A stretch of DNA of 64,000 nucleotides from NCBI GenBank assembly GCA_903813345.2, contig CAIIXF020000009.1, positions 8,862,030-8,926,029 on the forward strand, read 5' to 3'. Shown in pieces: positions 12,301 to 20,869 of this stretch. Under the pieces are notes generated by a model. The model was not told where the DNA came from and did no database searches. It was given only the letters and a program-made list of their open reading frames with translations. Positions within the stretch are counted from its first letter, which is position 1; each line of letters opens with the position of its first letter. A program made the translations under genes and the position numbers. Source of the stretch: Owenia fusiformis (taxonomy: Eukaryota; Annelida; Polychaeta; Sabellida; Oweniidae).

Positions 12301-15300
12301 TGTCGTGTTCTCAAAGAAAGGGTTTAATGGTGCTCATACCTAAAAAGAGTTTGGCTAAAAATGAATTAAAAAATTGGAGACCATTAACGCTTACGAATGC
12401 AGATTACAAAATAGCTGCAAAGGTAATTGCTCTTAGGATAAAACATGTTATTAAGCATATTGTACATGATGATCAATGTGGCTACATTCAGTCACGTAGT
12501 GCGGCTCAGATTTTAAGAGCCATAGATGATGTTATGATTTATCTTGATACAAATAAGCTACAAGGGATTATGCTAGGAATTGATTACACGAAAGCGTATG
12601 ATTCAATTTCTAAGGAATTTATGATGTATTCGTTAAAATGTTTTGGATTTGGCCCAAGTTTAAGAAAATGGGTAGATGTTTTAAACAAAAAAAGTCACAA
12701 TCACATTCTTCACAATGGGTGGATAACTGGTGACGTCAAGCTAGAGAGGGGTATTCGTCAAGGCTGTCCACTTTCTCCCCTATTATTTATTATATCATGT
12801 GAATTATTATCTTGTAAAATACGCTCTGACCTTAACATTCAGGGTATTAAAATGCCAGGATGTGAGGAAGAATTAAAGATATTACAATATGCAGATGATG
12901 CAACATTATTCCTTAACAGTTCGGAGTCTTTACAGAGATCTTTATCGGTACTGGAGACTTTCTATGAAATGTCAGGTCTTAAGATTAATATGAGTAAAAC
13001 TGAAGCCTTGTGGTTGGGCATATGGAAGAACAGAAACGACACTGTTGGAAATGTTAAATGGAAGCTTTTCCCAGATAATTGTATAAAAATTTTAGGTATT
13101 GTTTTTAGCACATCCATTAATGTTGTAAATAACAATGAAAACATAGACTCAATATTTAGTAGGTGTCAAAAAATAATGAAATCATGGTCTGGTAGATATG
13201 TATCAATCATAGGCAAAGTAGTGCTAGCCAAATCATTATTGTTATCACAGTTTGCATATATAATGCAAGCCTTTATTTTGCCAGAAAATATTTTAAATAG
13301 AATCAACACTATGATTTTTAAATTTTTATGGTCAAAGGGTAAGTTCAAAGAGGATGAATTAAAAAGGTGTCCTGATAAGGTTAAGCGTGATGTAATGGTT
13401 CAAGATTATAAAAATGGAGGGCTTAAGATGATTGACTGTAAAGATATGCAAAAAGCATTTTCTATCTTATGGATTAAAAAACTCCAAAACCCAACTAATG
13501 GGCACTGGAAATGCATTCCTAGATATATGTACAACACAATGGGTAAGAACCTAAGTGTTTTTAACAGTAACATTTCAAATGTTGAGTTAAAAGGATGTGA
13601 AATTCTAAACTCATTCTACAAAACAATATTGACAACATGGTTAAATCACAGTGAGTACAGTGATCCAAATATATTATGGAACAACAAAGATATAACTTGG
13701 AACAGATCTCCACTATGTTTTTCAAATTGGATAAAAAATGGTGTTATATATATAAATGATATTATTTTAAACAACAGATTAATGACATATGAAGAACTTG
13801 CTCAAAAAGTAGGAAGAAATGGTCAAACACTTTTACAATTTAACATGTTGAAAGCATGTCTAAGGCAAGATAAAATTACTTCTAGAGTACAGTGCAATGG
13901 TACTTTATATTTTAAAGACACAGATTTAAAAAATTTGACTTCAAAGAACATCAGGGAGAAGTTAGTCTTAGCAAGAAAATGTGATGTAATTCTTAATGGA
14001 AATATTTTAACACAAGATATATGGTGTGAGATGTTTAAATGTACTAAAGACACTTCTTTATTGATTATACAGTGGAAGATACTCCAAAATATACATGCAA
14101 ATGGTGTTTATCTTAAGAAGTGTAACATAGAGCAAAATGACAAATGTAAATTTTGTAATGCTAGAGATGACTCAATGCATTATTTTGTGAAGTGTCCAGT
14201 CATAAAAATCTTATGGGCCAAGTTGAATTTAGATGAAAATCAAAAACTTGGTATATCTCAAGTAGAAAAAAATGTATTATATGAATGCCTGTTAATCAAA
14301 AAAGTCATACATGACTTCAAAGTATCCAATGGAGAAGGTAACCTAACATTAATGTTAGAAAAGGAAAAACTTGTAAGAACTGTGTAGAAATAATTTTACT
14401 TCTTATTGTCTATACTGAATGAATAGCAGCTCAAAGAGCTCATTGTAATATTTTTGTAAATTTTTCTGTTTTTGTATATAAGTTAAGTCTAATAAATTTT
14501 AATTAAAAAAAAAAAAAAAACCATGGCACCTAAACCAGTGTAAGAAAAAAGATTAACTATACAAAAACGGTAGATCAAAATCAGCTGAGTCTCTCTGCCA
14601 TCCTTATGAGTCTCAGTCACAAAAATGGATGTCGGGAACATGATCATCGGTGCAAGCGTGTTATATACTAGTGTCAAGACAGTTTCTGGTCCAACCACAG
14701 CTATCACACACCTCTACACTTTCGTTGTGGTTCTTACAAATGACATCTCCTATTACACCACACCGTGCCCAGATACACTCTGATCCCAAAAATGAATGAC
14801 TGTGGGACGCAGTGCTATCCTTTGACACATCATTTAAAGCCCTGCCAACTCGGGGCGTGGATGTTAATCTTGCATGCTTTTCAAAGGAACGAAAGTCCGG
14901 CGAAAGCGGAGGAGAAACTGAATTCCGTTTCCTTGTTTCACTCCGTTGCATATTGGTATAATAATATAATATAATAATATATGATATATGTAACTTGGAA
15001 TCCCAAACACCCGGATGTATTATGTACAAATTGTTCGCGGTAACGGATCTCTGTGCGAGGTACAAGAAATATGTTCGGAAACAAGGAAATGAGATTCGTG
15101 GTTCGAGTGCAAGGAACGTAGTTCGCGGTATCAGAAATGATGTTCGCGTTGTTGGAAGTCTAGGAGGCCTGATGTGGTGATCATTTACATGTATAAGTTA
15201 CATGTATAATGTATATAACTGGCATGATACAGGGTGTTCAAAAAAAAACGCAACCCAAAGAAATCGCTATATCTTGAAAAATACTGGTTCAATTATGTTC

Positions 15301-18300
15301 ATATTTTCAGGAAATAAAGAAGAGCCTGTGTATGTACATCTCCTGAAAATGGTTAGTTGTAAAACATGATGCCTTGGGCACCTGCTCAAAAGACAGTTGT
15401 ACTAGGAAAATACGAAAAACGCAGTCAGGGGTGACTGCAACCGCAAAAAAATTGAATAACTTCCTAACCATAGTGTTTTGGCTCTTCAAATTTGGCACAA
15501 ATCATCTTCATTCACTGTATGGTTAATCTGTAGAGTGAAATCGAAATCACTTCAGGGACTTTACAGTTATGGTTGAAATGTTTTCAAATCACAGTCAAAC
15601 GCCCTGGTTCAGGGAGACTTAAGAAGCCATTTTGACCATGACTGTAAAGTCCCTGAAGTGATTTTGATGAAACTCCACAAATTCACCACACATTGAATGA
15701 GGATAATTTGTGCCAAATCTGAAGTGCCAAAACACCATGGTTAGAAAGTTATTTGGTTTTATTGCTGTGGCAGTCACCTCTGACTGCGTTTTCATATTTT
15801 CCTCGTACAACTGTCATTTGAGCAGGTGTCCAAGGCATCATGTTTTACAACTTACTGACAACAGGAGCTATACATACACAGTCTCTTCTTTCTTTTCCTG
15901 AAAAAATGAACATAACTGAATTAGTATTTTCCAAGATATAGTGATTTTCCATTCACGTTTTTCGTATTTTAGTAGTACAACTGTCTTTTCAGCAAGTGTC
16001 CAATATATCATGTTTTACAACTAACTAACAATTGGGGCTATACATACACAGTCTCTTCTTTCTTTCCTGAAAATATGAACATATTTAGATTAGTATTTTC
16101 CAAGATATAGCGATTTCTCTCGGTTGTGTTTTTTTGAACACCCTGTATTTTAAGTTAGGATTAACGAATCACGTTAGAAGCAGAAAAAGCTGAGGAAGAC
16201 ACAATAAGTTCGTAGCTAATTTAGAGGAACACAAGTCACACATACATGTGTTTCAACACATCACAAGACATCAGTCCCAGATAACTCAATAGATTAACAA
16301 GATGGGATAAAAAAACTATTTACATCAAACAGAATGACAATTTCAACAGTAACATTGGCTCTTTAGAATTTGATAATGTATGGAATCCAACATTTGAGTC
16401 TACCAGCTCCTGCACGCCACCTAGTGTCCATGAGACAAACCACAAGGTAGAACCTGAGGAAGACAACTGAAAGTTGGAGAAATGGTAGTTCAACAAATAA
16501 ATAAGTGCGTATATATTGGTTGAAGATGGAAGGTGTATTCAGACCCGGTTGCAGATAAAGAAATATGTATTCAGTCATTTTTAAATAGCTTATTTTCTTC
16601 AAGCAATCATTTCAAAACCCAATACTCCTATCTTTCCTTGGAAGATTATGTAGCATGGACCAAAATGCAATAACGAAAGATATATTCCTATTTAGAGCCC
16701 ATTCTAATACAGTCAGACTTAGTAACTGCATCAACTCTGGTACCTCCCTGTAATATGTGTATATGGCCGTCATGCCATCTATTTTATGTAAAAAAATATT
16801 TTAAATTTTTTATATTTCTGGTATTTTTTTTTTTTTGGGTTGGCAGTGTAATGTTTATATAGTTTGTGTTTACAAGAGTTAATTATAGCTTTGGTTAACC
16901 AGGGTTTAGAATTGAAAATTCTGAAGCTTTGAAAAAAATTTCATGCCAGTGAACCTAAGCAGCAACAGAACTGATTTATCTTTTGTTTCATTCTATTACT
17001 AGTGGAGAATATAATGATTATAATACACATTTTAACTTATTTATTAACAGTACATCTCGAATCCAATCTAAAAAAGGTGATTAAGAAATAGATCTTCGGG
17101 ATGTTTGATTTCGAGGTTATGGAAGGTCTTTAACAGATTTCTTTGGGAACAAGATATGGAAAAAAGCATATTTTTCATAAACAGAATTTTGCGATCAACT
17201 TCTGAATAAATGGCAGTTTCTTGGGAAATCGTTAATAACTATTTTTGCAGTAGGCTAAACGTGTTATGATAGGCCAGAATCAGGTTATGCCTAATTGTGT
17301 TGTGTTCAAAAATGGGTTGTTCAGATCGTTTTTTGACTGTGTTGAATTGGTTTATGATTGGGTTGTGCCAGATTGTGTTGTGTTCATTTAACAGTGGGTT
17401 GTTGAGTTTGGTTTTGTTGGCTATGGCTATGCCTGGTTGTGTTTAAAGACCGAGTTTTGATGCTCTATTTTTATTCTTGCCTACGTCATTTACATCTTTG
17501 GGTTATTATTGGTTTTTGGAGTATTGGGTGGACCCTAAGGGAACACTTTTATAATTTTCTATTAGACCTTCATCATCATTATTTTTTCTGGGTTAACGAA
17601 GAGGAATTTAAGACAACGTTCTTTTGTTTGAACTCACCTCATCAAATGTAATTAGAGTCATGGTTGAGTTTTTATCGGTAGACACTTGGTCAACGAAGCG
17701 ACGGATGACTATTGTAGCATCATCAACAATATCCCTGTCATATTGTGATACGAGGTTGCATGATGTTTGGAGAACAAACACCACATCTACACAATATGAC
17801 TCTGAAGGAAAGATAAATTCAGTAATCATACTAATCTCGCCTCTTAGTACAGGACTGTTAAATCAATAGTTGAGTTGATGCATTAAAAACATTTTTATAA
17901 ATTGTAGCCTTAAAATGCATGGATGCTGTAATTATTTTGAAAAGTATGTAGTATACTACAATGATAGAAATCAAATCAATATCCAATACCCTAATTATTA
18001 TATTATTAATATTATTAAAATAAGAAAAGACGGCGACTTGTATGGAGAATGAATCAGGTTTTTTCATGAACTTGTGTTTTTCAACTAAAAAATCAACATT
18101 TTAAAATGTTTTAATGACTATAAGAATAAGAGAATAAGATTTCAACATATAATCCTACAAACTGTTTCTCATTTACAAATATACATGTAATCCATGGATT
18201 AACACATGGGTTTACGAAAAGACCGACCGTTGACCACTATTCACTCTCAACAGTAGGGTACACATGGTCAATTGTTGGACATGAAGATGAATAGATGCTA

Positions 18301-19337
18301 AATCACGGGATGTCATCAACTAAGATGGATGATGTGGCAGAGCAGGTCGTTTTTTCAATAAATGTCAATGTTTTCACACAATTTATTTTTTAAGAGGCTC
18401 CATAGCACAATCAAGACCCCTCTGGACCCTTTTGCATATTGAGCTTAACCACATATCCACCCATCTACTTATCAAAGAAGTCGTCTCAAATCCCCCGCTT
18501 TCAGTGTTAATTTTGCGATTTATGCTGACCGATCTAATTATTTTCACGGAAATTAATTCAATATGAAGTTTAAATATACCGGGGAAATCCACCTGTTATC
18601 TGATTGGTCATTGAATTTGTTTATCATGAACCTGATCGGCTACTTGGTTCAAGGCGCAGTGGGCGGTTGTGTGACTCAACGGGATTTCCCCTCGCTAGCC
18701 GAGGAATCGATAGTGTTAATTCTAGAGGTTGGTTCTGTTGATTATTTCAATATTTCGGCAATAATATACCCATTAGTTATTCTTAAGATATATCCATGGT
18801 ATGTGAGATATTATATAAGCAATAACAAAGGGACAGTATTGATTATCTGGGTGAGAAACCTATGGTATATGGCATCTCTAACTGAAAAGCTACTTATACA
18901 GAGACAAAACGAGCCACCACATGCAATGACCATGTCGGTCGATCTTCTGCAAGAAATTAGTTTGTATATTATGATCTAAATTTTTAAATTGCAAAACTAA
19001 GCAAAAACATAGATTTGAGCTAGATTTCGATACCTATCCTTTGCTTGGTCTATTTTAAGCCTCTGTTTCGAAAGGCGGACATTGATTTAGAATGGATAAT
19101 ATATCTATGGGTACAGCTTTCATCATAATATGCTGTCTTTTTGGGGATTTCTATTATTTGGTGTGTCAAGAGCCATCTTGTAGCCGTCTATTTTGAATTA
19201 TTATGCACAAATGTGCATCTGCAACCTCACTTGTGATTGAAAATCACATCTACAATAATAAGAAATAATATCTCACCTTCTTTATCCCCATATGCAATAA
19301 GAGGGGTCAAGGTAAATATTATCCAACCGAAAAACAT
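85..19337 (-). CDS. Copy A: tandem-vWA protein gene, 6 of an expected 8 exons in window
   Basis: Six exons (19277-19337, 17638-17801, 6435-6598, 5740-6032, 384-611, 85-300) match copy B exons 1-6 in length (61, 164, 164, 293, 228, 216), phase and order, with roughly nine residues in ten identical by eye. No stop or frameshift is visible, so copy A is probably functional. As in copy B, domain 1 has QTSCN instead of DxSxS, while domain 2 keeps DRSLS, GTYSH and TDG. The donor of exon 6 at 84-79 points to exons 7 and 8 left of the window. Intron 2 has grown to 11 kb because three mobile elements, one holding a LINE, have landed in it; copy B's is 1.9 kb. Both genes face the same way, as expected of a tandem duplication. 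Confidence 0.82.
384..611 (-). CDS. Copy A exon 5: start of vWA domain 2
   Basis: The exon is 228 bases, acceptor CCTACAG, donor GTAACG. It carries the intact DRSLS metal-site motif. It differs from copy B at about nine of 77 residues, including isoleucine for phenylalanine just before the motif. Confidence 0.86.
1030..1393 (+). pseudogene. Decayed LINE fragment with RT relic and AATAAA-rich tail
   Basis: Around 1039-1107 the plus strand encodes a relic resembling the reverse-transcriptase block near the QG...FxLYINDLV motif (reads GNLQQGLFNILLFINDLV). Downstream comes an untranslated-like tract with a T-run and TGTAATTG, ending in repeated AAATAAA (1372-1392), as in LINE 3' ends. A similar tail lies at 52340-52440. 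Paralogy with copy B resumes just after it. Confidence 0.4.
1650..2900. other. Intron 4 of copy A, no gene seen
   Basis: AT-rich intronic DNA between exons 5 and 4. Paralogy to copy B stops near 1645, where B has a CCCGCG-rich element. Open frames here are short and have no recognisable motif. Confidence 0.5.
2927..3893 (+). repeat. About six tandem copies of a 160-165 bp unit
   Basis: The phrase TGAAAATTTGAAATTGAT recurs near 2985, 3146, 3312, 3471, 3637 and 3798. Each unit also has AGATTTTCATACTAAGAA and GACAAGATTTTAGGACAGAAAATCC, then CAAAATGGCTGCCTTGACATTTA. Units differ by scattered substitutions. Arrays of about 160-bp units are known from bivalve pearl-type elements; membership is only a suggestion. 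Confidence 0.75.
4270..4462 (+). repeat. Tail of the 165-bp repeat element with GGACGGAC/GACAGACG microsatellite
   Basis: A variant of the tandem unit (CCCTGAAAATTTGAAGGTGA) leads into a GGAC/AGAC microsatellite at about 4351-4418. A short palindromic GGCCCCACACTATGTGGTGGGG and AATAAAAATGATAAAA follow. The layout suggests the 3' end of one repetitive element beginning near 2900. Confidence 0.6.
4470..5700. other. Intron 4 of copy A, rest
   Basis: No gene or clear element was recognised. Paralogy to copy B resumes at about 5331 (B 57358) and continues to exon 4. Confidence 0.5.
5740..6032 (-). CDS. Copy A exon 4: end of vWA domain 1
   Basis: The exon is 293 bases, acceptor CTTACAG, donor GTAATC. 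It encodes GKLVVVMSDGIS, the aspartate-rich loop and the closing RKC cysteine. It is fully open. Confidence 0.85.
6435..6598 (-). CDS. Copy A exon 3: middle of vWA domain 1, with RGD
   Basis: The exon is 164 bases, acceptor TTTATAG, donor GTAAGC. It encodes VAEEVISPKIPAK through SADGK, with the same ISRGDHC segment as copy B. Confidence 0.82.
7066..7274 (+). mobile_element. 209-bp inverted-repeat element with tRNA-like core; empty site in copy B
   Basis: Ends are TGTAATGACCTT and AAGGGTCGTTACA, imperfect inverted repeats of about 12 bp with TG...CA termini. A 4-bp duplication CATA flanks it (7062-7065, 7275-7278). Copy B at 59554-59570 has the uninterrupted sequence with one CATA. Inside is a tRNA-like stretch with both RNA polymerase III promoter boxes. 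It is either a tRNA-headed short element with inverted ends or a miniature transposon that captured a tRNA. Confidence 0.8.
7118..7188 (+). other. tRNA-like sequence (Pol III A and B boxes)
   Basis: The A box TGGCTCAGGGG is at 7125-7135 and a perfect B box GGTTCGATTCC at 7168-7178, spaced as in a tRNA. The D arm (GCTC/GAGC) and T arm pair, but the anticodon stem does not, and the acceptor stem (GCCTTTA with ACGGGGC) pairs at only about five of seven positions. It is therefore a tRNA relic or SINE head, not a working tRNA. Confidence 0.6.
8805..9195. repeat. Foldback inside the 7.6-kb element
   Basis: ATCACACTGACCATGGTCAG and GTGCCCAATATATTGTTGCTCT on the left are mirrored by GAGAGCAATATATTAGGCAC and CTGACCATGGTCATTGTGAT on the right, with AT-rich DNA between. 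A decayed palindrome of about 390 bp. Confidence 0.55.
9599..10765 (+). CDS. ORF1: LINE ORF1: zinc-knuckle nucleic-acid-binding protein
   Basis: The frame has 388 codons. The central part carries three consecutive CCHC-type knuckles at about residues 203-262 (CRLCKEDHAVSEC, CFGCGQEGHRKSEC, CWKCGLVGHEQRTC), followed by a basic, serine- and proline-rich tail. In LINEs of this group ORF1 coats the element RNA and helps form the ribonucleoprotein. No coiled coil is obvious. The start was chosen at the first of two adjacent ATGs, 269 bases from the 5' end of the element. ORF2 starts 31 bases after the stop in a different frame, so it must be reached by reinitiation or a second entry. Confidence 0.85.
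   Translation: MMTNLEELVKNVDLWIKLEAKGLGRITELELRDAITSGAEANLGNETILEKNILGIQFYQHSYIVYTDSPKSKALLISMGYVLIKNRQYRLSDYKLEKDTLEYKHSKDIRISIHGIPLHVSNTELEQWVDSFAQRVSEVRFHRKSKDHKNQAGSILTGHRFCYAKKIIQPQKRYSEYPIEDPLIDGRLINIDIVIYHDSQPINCRLCKEDHAVSECPKKRVITCFGCGQEGHRKSECPRSKRRDNRCWKCGLVGHEQRTCPENEVAKGVRVVEQLINRALGPDETTLMTDSPEIFKIADEYISSAPIPAGTLKSQEAPATKKSATKSPSGIPIPTLKRKERSPLIESNFDKKHKLGSPIQLLDDLHISPENKRQSKHSMVNVAPEDKD
10797..14387 (+). CDS. ORF2: LINE ORF2: apurinic-like endonuclease plus reverse transcriptase
   Basis: The frame has 1196 codons. The endonuclease fills about residues 1-230, with SGNVRGLRN, LQETY (near 35), YAPN, GDFNC (near 142), RRIDYVF and the catalytic SDHRG (near 226). Reverse transcriptase spans about 470-760: LIPKK, the DYTKAYDS block (near 596), RQGCPLSPLLF (near 653) and the catalytic YADD (near 698). 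A C-terminal cysteine-histidine finger (CKFCNARDDSMHYFVKC) lies near residue 1117. All catalytic residues are present. The RT phrase NWRPLTLTNADYKI resembles Tx1/L1-group enzymes, from which the clade is inferred. The protein would nick DNA and prime reverse transcription at the break. Confidence 0.9.
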   Translation: MVNIYSGNVRGLRNRLTRFTFFKFLNEIHVDIACLQETYVTENVINQWKKEWGGTIIYNPGTVHSKGEVIMMRKDFEFSNLNIIQKQDRMMLIEFEHDSEKFTCCNIYAPNKQGDKIQFFKRVQQQLLNINMNETNFVFCGDFNCCIDSKDNLAGMAHHKSETDSFNEMIYSTDVIDTWRLHHPDQNDFTWRHKSQNIVRRIDYVFTNNKAFGNVLSIELFDMPGSDHRGILMNFSTDVNEKGPFYWKFNNSLLTNIEFVNQMNDILIHEKQNLNNLNPQVLWDYCKTKIKDFSICYGKLLASKRHNDLKIAKLNLKKCSDLLANDPENVDLRKRVNNHKLCYEIAATCEAKGAQLRSKVDWCEKGEKNTKYFLSLEKARANNKCINSIKLANGEVVKKQELIIDEINRYYNDLYSKKVIFRPVLLDDFLQNVHIPKLTEEQSQLCEGDISYNECLTALRSMKNDASPGLDGISAAFYKVFFMKIGTVLVHALNTAFVKGEMSCSQRKGLMVLIPKKSLAKNELKNWRPLTLTNADYKIAAKVIALRIKHVIKHIVHDDQCGYIQSRSAAQILRAIDDVMIYLDTNKLQGIMLGIDYTKAYDSISKEFMMYSLKCFGFGPSLRKWVDVLNKKSHNHILHNGWITGDVKLERGIRQGCPLSPLLFIISCELLSCKIRSDLNIQGIKMPGCEEELKILQYADDATLFLNSSESLQRSLSVLETFYEMSGLKINMSKTEALWLGIWKNRNDTVGNVKWKLFPDNCIKILGIVFSTSINVVNNNENIDSIFSRCQKIMKSWSGRYVSIIGKVVLAKSLLLSQFAYIMQAFILPENILNRINTMIFKFLWSKGKFKEDELKRCPDKVKRDVMVQDYKNGGLKMIDCKDMQKAFSILWIKKLQNPTNGHWKCIPRYMYNTMGKNLSVFNSNISNVELKGCEILNSFYKTILTTWLNHSEYSDPNILWNNKDITWNRSPLCFSNWIKNGVIYINDIILNNRLMTYEELAQKVGRNGQTLLQFNMLKACLRQDKITSRVQCNGTLYFKDTDLKNLTSKNIREKLVLARKCDVILNGNILTQDIWCEMFKCTKDTSLLIIQWKILQNIHANGVYLKKCNIEQNDKCKFCNARDDSMHYFVKCPVIKILWAKLNLDENQKLGISQVEKNVLYECLLIKKVIHDFKVSNGEGNLTLMLEKEKLVRTV
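14388..14520 (+). other. LINE 3' untranslated region and poly(A)
   Basis: AT-rich region with AATAAATTTTAATT at about 14490 followed by an A run ending at 14520, directly abutting the right copy of the target duplication. Confidence 0.8.
15230..16145. mobile_element. 916-bp TA-flanked foldback element (Tc1/mariner-like MITE)
   Basis: The ends are CAGGGTGTTCAAAAAAA and its inverse, flanked by TA (15228-15229 and 16146-16147); copy B has the empty site near 59893. The arms extend inward almost to the middle: 15300-15500 and 15710-15900 give mirror-image reading frames. The right side carries a second partial copy of the arm (about 15950-16145), so the element grew by internal duplication. No transposase is seen. 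Assignment rests on the TA duplication and end sequence only. Confidence 0.75.
16623..17528. other. Segment of copy A intron 2 absent from copy B
   Basis: Copy B joins the flanks at about 60400 through a short repeated GGACCCCAA, whereas copy A has about 900 bp here, including a GGTTGTG-rich stretch near 17270-17440. A deletion in B is more likely than an insertion in A because no inverted ends or duplication are seen. No gene. Confidence 0.5.
17638..17801 (-). CDS. Copy A exon 2: start of vWA domain 1
   Basis: The exon is 164 bases, acceptor CTTCAG, donor GTGAGT. It encodes SYCVDVVFVLQTSCN through LITFDE. The first metal-site motif is degenerate exactly as in copy B, so the loss predates the duplication. 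Confidence 0.85.
17830..19270. other. Copy A intron 1, conserved with copy B
   Basis: Paralogous to B 60703-62120 over most of its length. Apart from the promoter-like cluster no coding signal was found; the 138-codon frame at 18563-18979 is broken in copy B. Confidence 0.55.
18569..18691 (-). promoter_or_regulatory. Copy A intron 1: TATA / CCAAT / kappaB-like cluster
   Basis: On the gene strand this tract reads, upstream to downstream, a kappaB-like GGGGAAATCCC (18691-18681), a CCAAT box in GACCAATCAG (18609-18600), a second kappaB-like GGATTTCCCC (18590-18581) and TATATTTAAA (18578-18569). The same order and spacing recur in copy B. Rel/NF-kappaB sites of this type control immune genes in animals; that this one acts is inference. 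It lies downstream of the signal-peptide exon, so it would be an internal promoter or an intronic enhancer. Confidence 0.45.
19277..19337 (-). CDS. Copy A exon 1: start codon and signal peptide
   Basis: ATG at 19337-19335, donor GTGAGA at 19276. It encodes the same short signal peptide as copy B with one change (tyrosine for serine before GDKE). A pyrimidine-rich tract with TTACAG just upstream could be the acceptor of a preceding 5' non-coding exon. Confidence 0.75.
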
Positions 19338-19439
19338 ATCCAGTATCTGTAATGTAAAGATTGGGATTGGGTGGGATTTTAGTGATATGTTAGATATGTT
19401 ATTTCGTAAACATTTTTTCGTAAAGTGTTTTGCTATTTT

Positions 19440-20017
19440 TCACCATGAGTACTTTCTGAGGTTACATACAGTTGTTTTAATATATCGAGATGTTTTCTTT
19501 CAAGAAGTCCCCATGATGATAAAAATGTCAATCGAAAAATTAGAAAAATTATGTATAGGAACCTCTATTCGATATGTTAAACCTATATTTACTCAAAAGA
19601 GGATCTTCTTTTTCTGATTTTCATTGCATGTTTTGATGACCAAAATTATGCTGAAAACAATGGATAATAGCATAAGTTTGCTCTGTGGTAAAATAATCTA
19701 CTGACATAGGATATGTGGTTTTAAATTTTAGCGCATTTCAAAACCCATCCCCTTTTCAAAAGTTGTTAATATCGTGTTAATATGTTATTGAGAGAAACAA
19801 GATCCTTTTTAATAAAATAAGCCTAACATTTTTTAAAAATGCCAAAGTGGGGTCCTAATCCATAATTTTCAGAGGATTGGACTGATATTTTATCATGGGG
19901 ACTTCGCTTGCAAGGTATATTGTTTTAATAAAAAGCACTGTATTTATGGCCGGAAAGAAAGGGTGAAATATTTTATTGTCTAAAATCACTTACAATACAT
20001 CATATGGCCATTCGTAA
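19440..20017. repeat. Foldback repeat upstream of copy A exon 1
   Basis: TTTCTTTCAAGAAGTCCCCATGATGATAAAA on the left is mirrored by TTTTATCATGGGGACTTCG...CAAGG on the right, around a centre with TGCTGAAAACAATGGATA. The right end is GTCTAAAATCACTTACAATACATCATATGG. It is shared with copy B at 62215-62770, so it predates the gene duplication. Confidence 0.6.
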
Positions 20018-20019
20018 TG

Positions 20020-20865
20020 ACTAAACCAGACAAATTATACTTTACGTTGAGTTGATAAACATTGTATTACTTTCATCCCTGACAATCCTCTGTCTAAGTT
20101 ACATTTTTTAATTAATACATTCTACTCAGATATTTTTTACGTCAAGACTGCATTTAATCTTATTCAAGAAGTACCCAATGTGACAGGAACCAAGAAGCAG
20201 ACTTACCATTTCTGATGTCCGGACCAATCCACTTAGATAATAAGAATGTTTGGAATTAGAGTTGTGGTGAATTTATATACAAGTGCTACAGTGCTAGTAA
20301 GTAATGAATTGCAAATTAAGGGGTGCGTGTACATAAAAAAAACATCTAAATAAATAAGATAATGTTGAAATATTTATTGACTTGTTGATAGTATGAATAA
20401 TGAACTAGGTGAAATAATAGTTTTCTGGATCATATCAACATTTAACGGAATAATCACATTTCCATGTTAATATGTACATTTAGAGTTATTCAAATACAGT
20501 AAATATTAAGATAAAATGCCTTAGTATTCTCCAGGTATTGTTATTCAGTTTGTAGTCTGATTTTTTCAAAAGGCCACTTCTCCATTATTGATGATCATAA
20601 AAGGTTTGAGAAAAAGGCATTTGGTACGGAGGAATGGCATCAGTTGTGTTTTTAATTAAGGTTTTGGATCTCTAAATATTTAATATTATCACACCCAGTG
20701 ATCGGAAAGAGGGGATGCAGACAATCTCTGCTATGAAATCTAACTAATCTTGAAAATAGATTTATTCAAGGGAAAATTTACTATTTAATTGACGAATTAA
20801 TATACACAGTATGCTAAATATGTTGTGATATAAACCAAAACAACTCAATAAGGTGTGTATTTATG
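20020..20865. other. Left flank of the Gypsy element, nothing recognised
   Basis: AT-rich DNA; paralogy to copy B fades out at about 20030. No gene. Confidence 0.5.
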
Positions 20866-20869
20866 ATAT

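Larger units (their letters stand above)
9330..14520 (+). mobile_element. Near-intact LINE of Tx1/L1-like type, poly(A) tail, 11-bp TSD
   Basis: The 11-bp duplication CCATGGCACCT flanks the element (9319-9329 and 14521-14531). A 269-bp 5' untranslated region precedes ORF1; a 31-bp gap separates ORF1 from ORF2; a 3' untranslated region and a poly(A) run (about 14504-14520) follow. Both frames are open. Perfect duplications and intact frames show recent target-primed insertion. Confidence 0.92.
7568..15171. mobile_element. 7.6-kb long-inverted-repeat DNA element, host of a nested LINE
   Basis: The terminal inverted repeats begin CAGGCCTCCTAGACTTCC and run about 142 bp on the right (15030-15171) and 177 bp on the left (7568-7744), the left having an extra 34 bp. 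The 5-bp ATGTG flanks both ends (7563-7567 and 15172-15176). Copy B near 59850 has the empty site with a single ATGTG. Without the LINE the element is about 2.4 kb and no transposase is evident, so it is non-autonomous. The superfamily was not assigned. Confidence 0.82.

Noticed and set aside
15307-15901. Two similar 63-residue proteins on opposite strands
   Set aside because: They are mirror images produced by the arms of the foldback element at 15230-16145.
18563-18979. 138-codon plus-strand frame in intron 1 of copy A
   Set aside because: The paralogous stretch in copy B (61430-61620) is shifted and stopped, and the frame overlaps the promoter-like cluster on the opposite strand.
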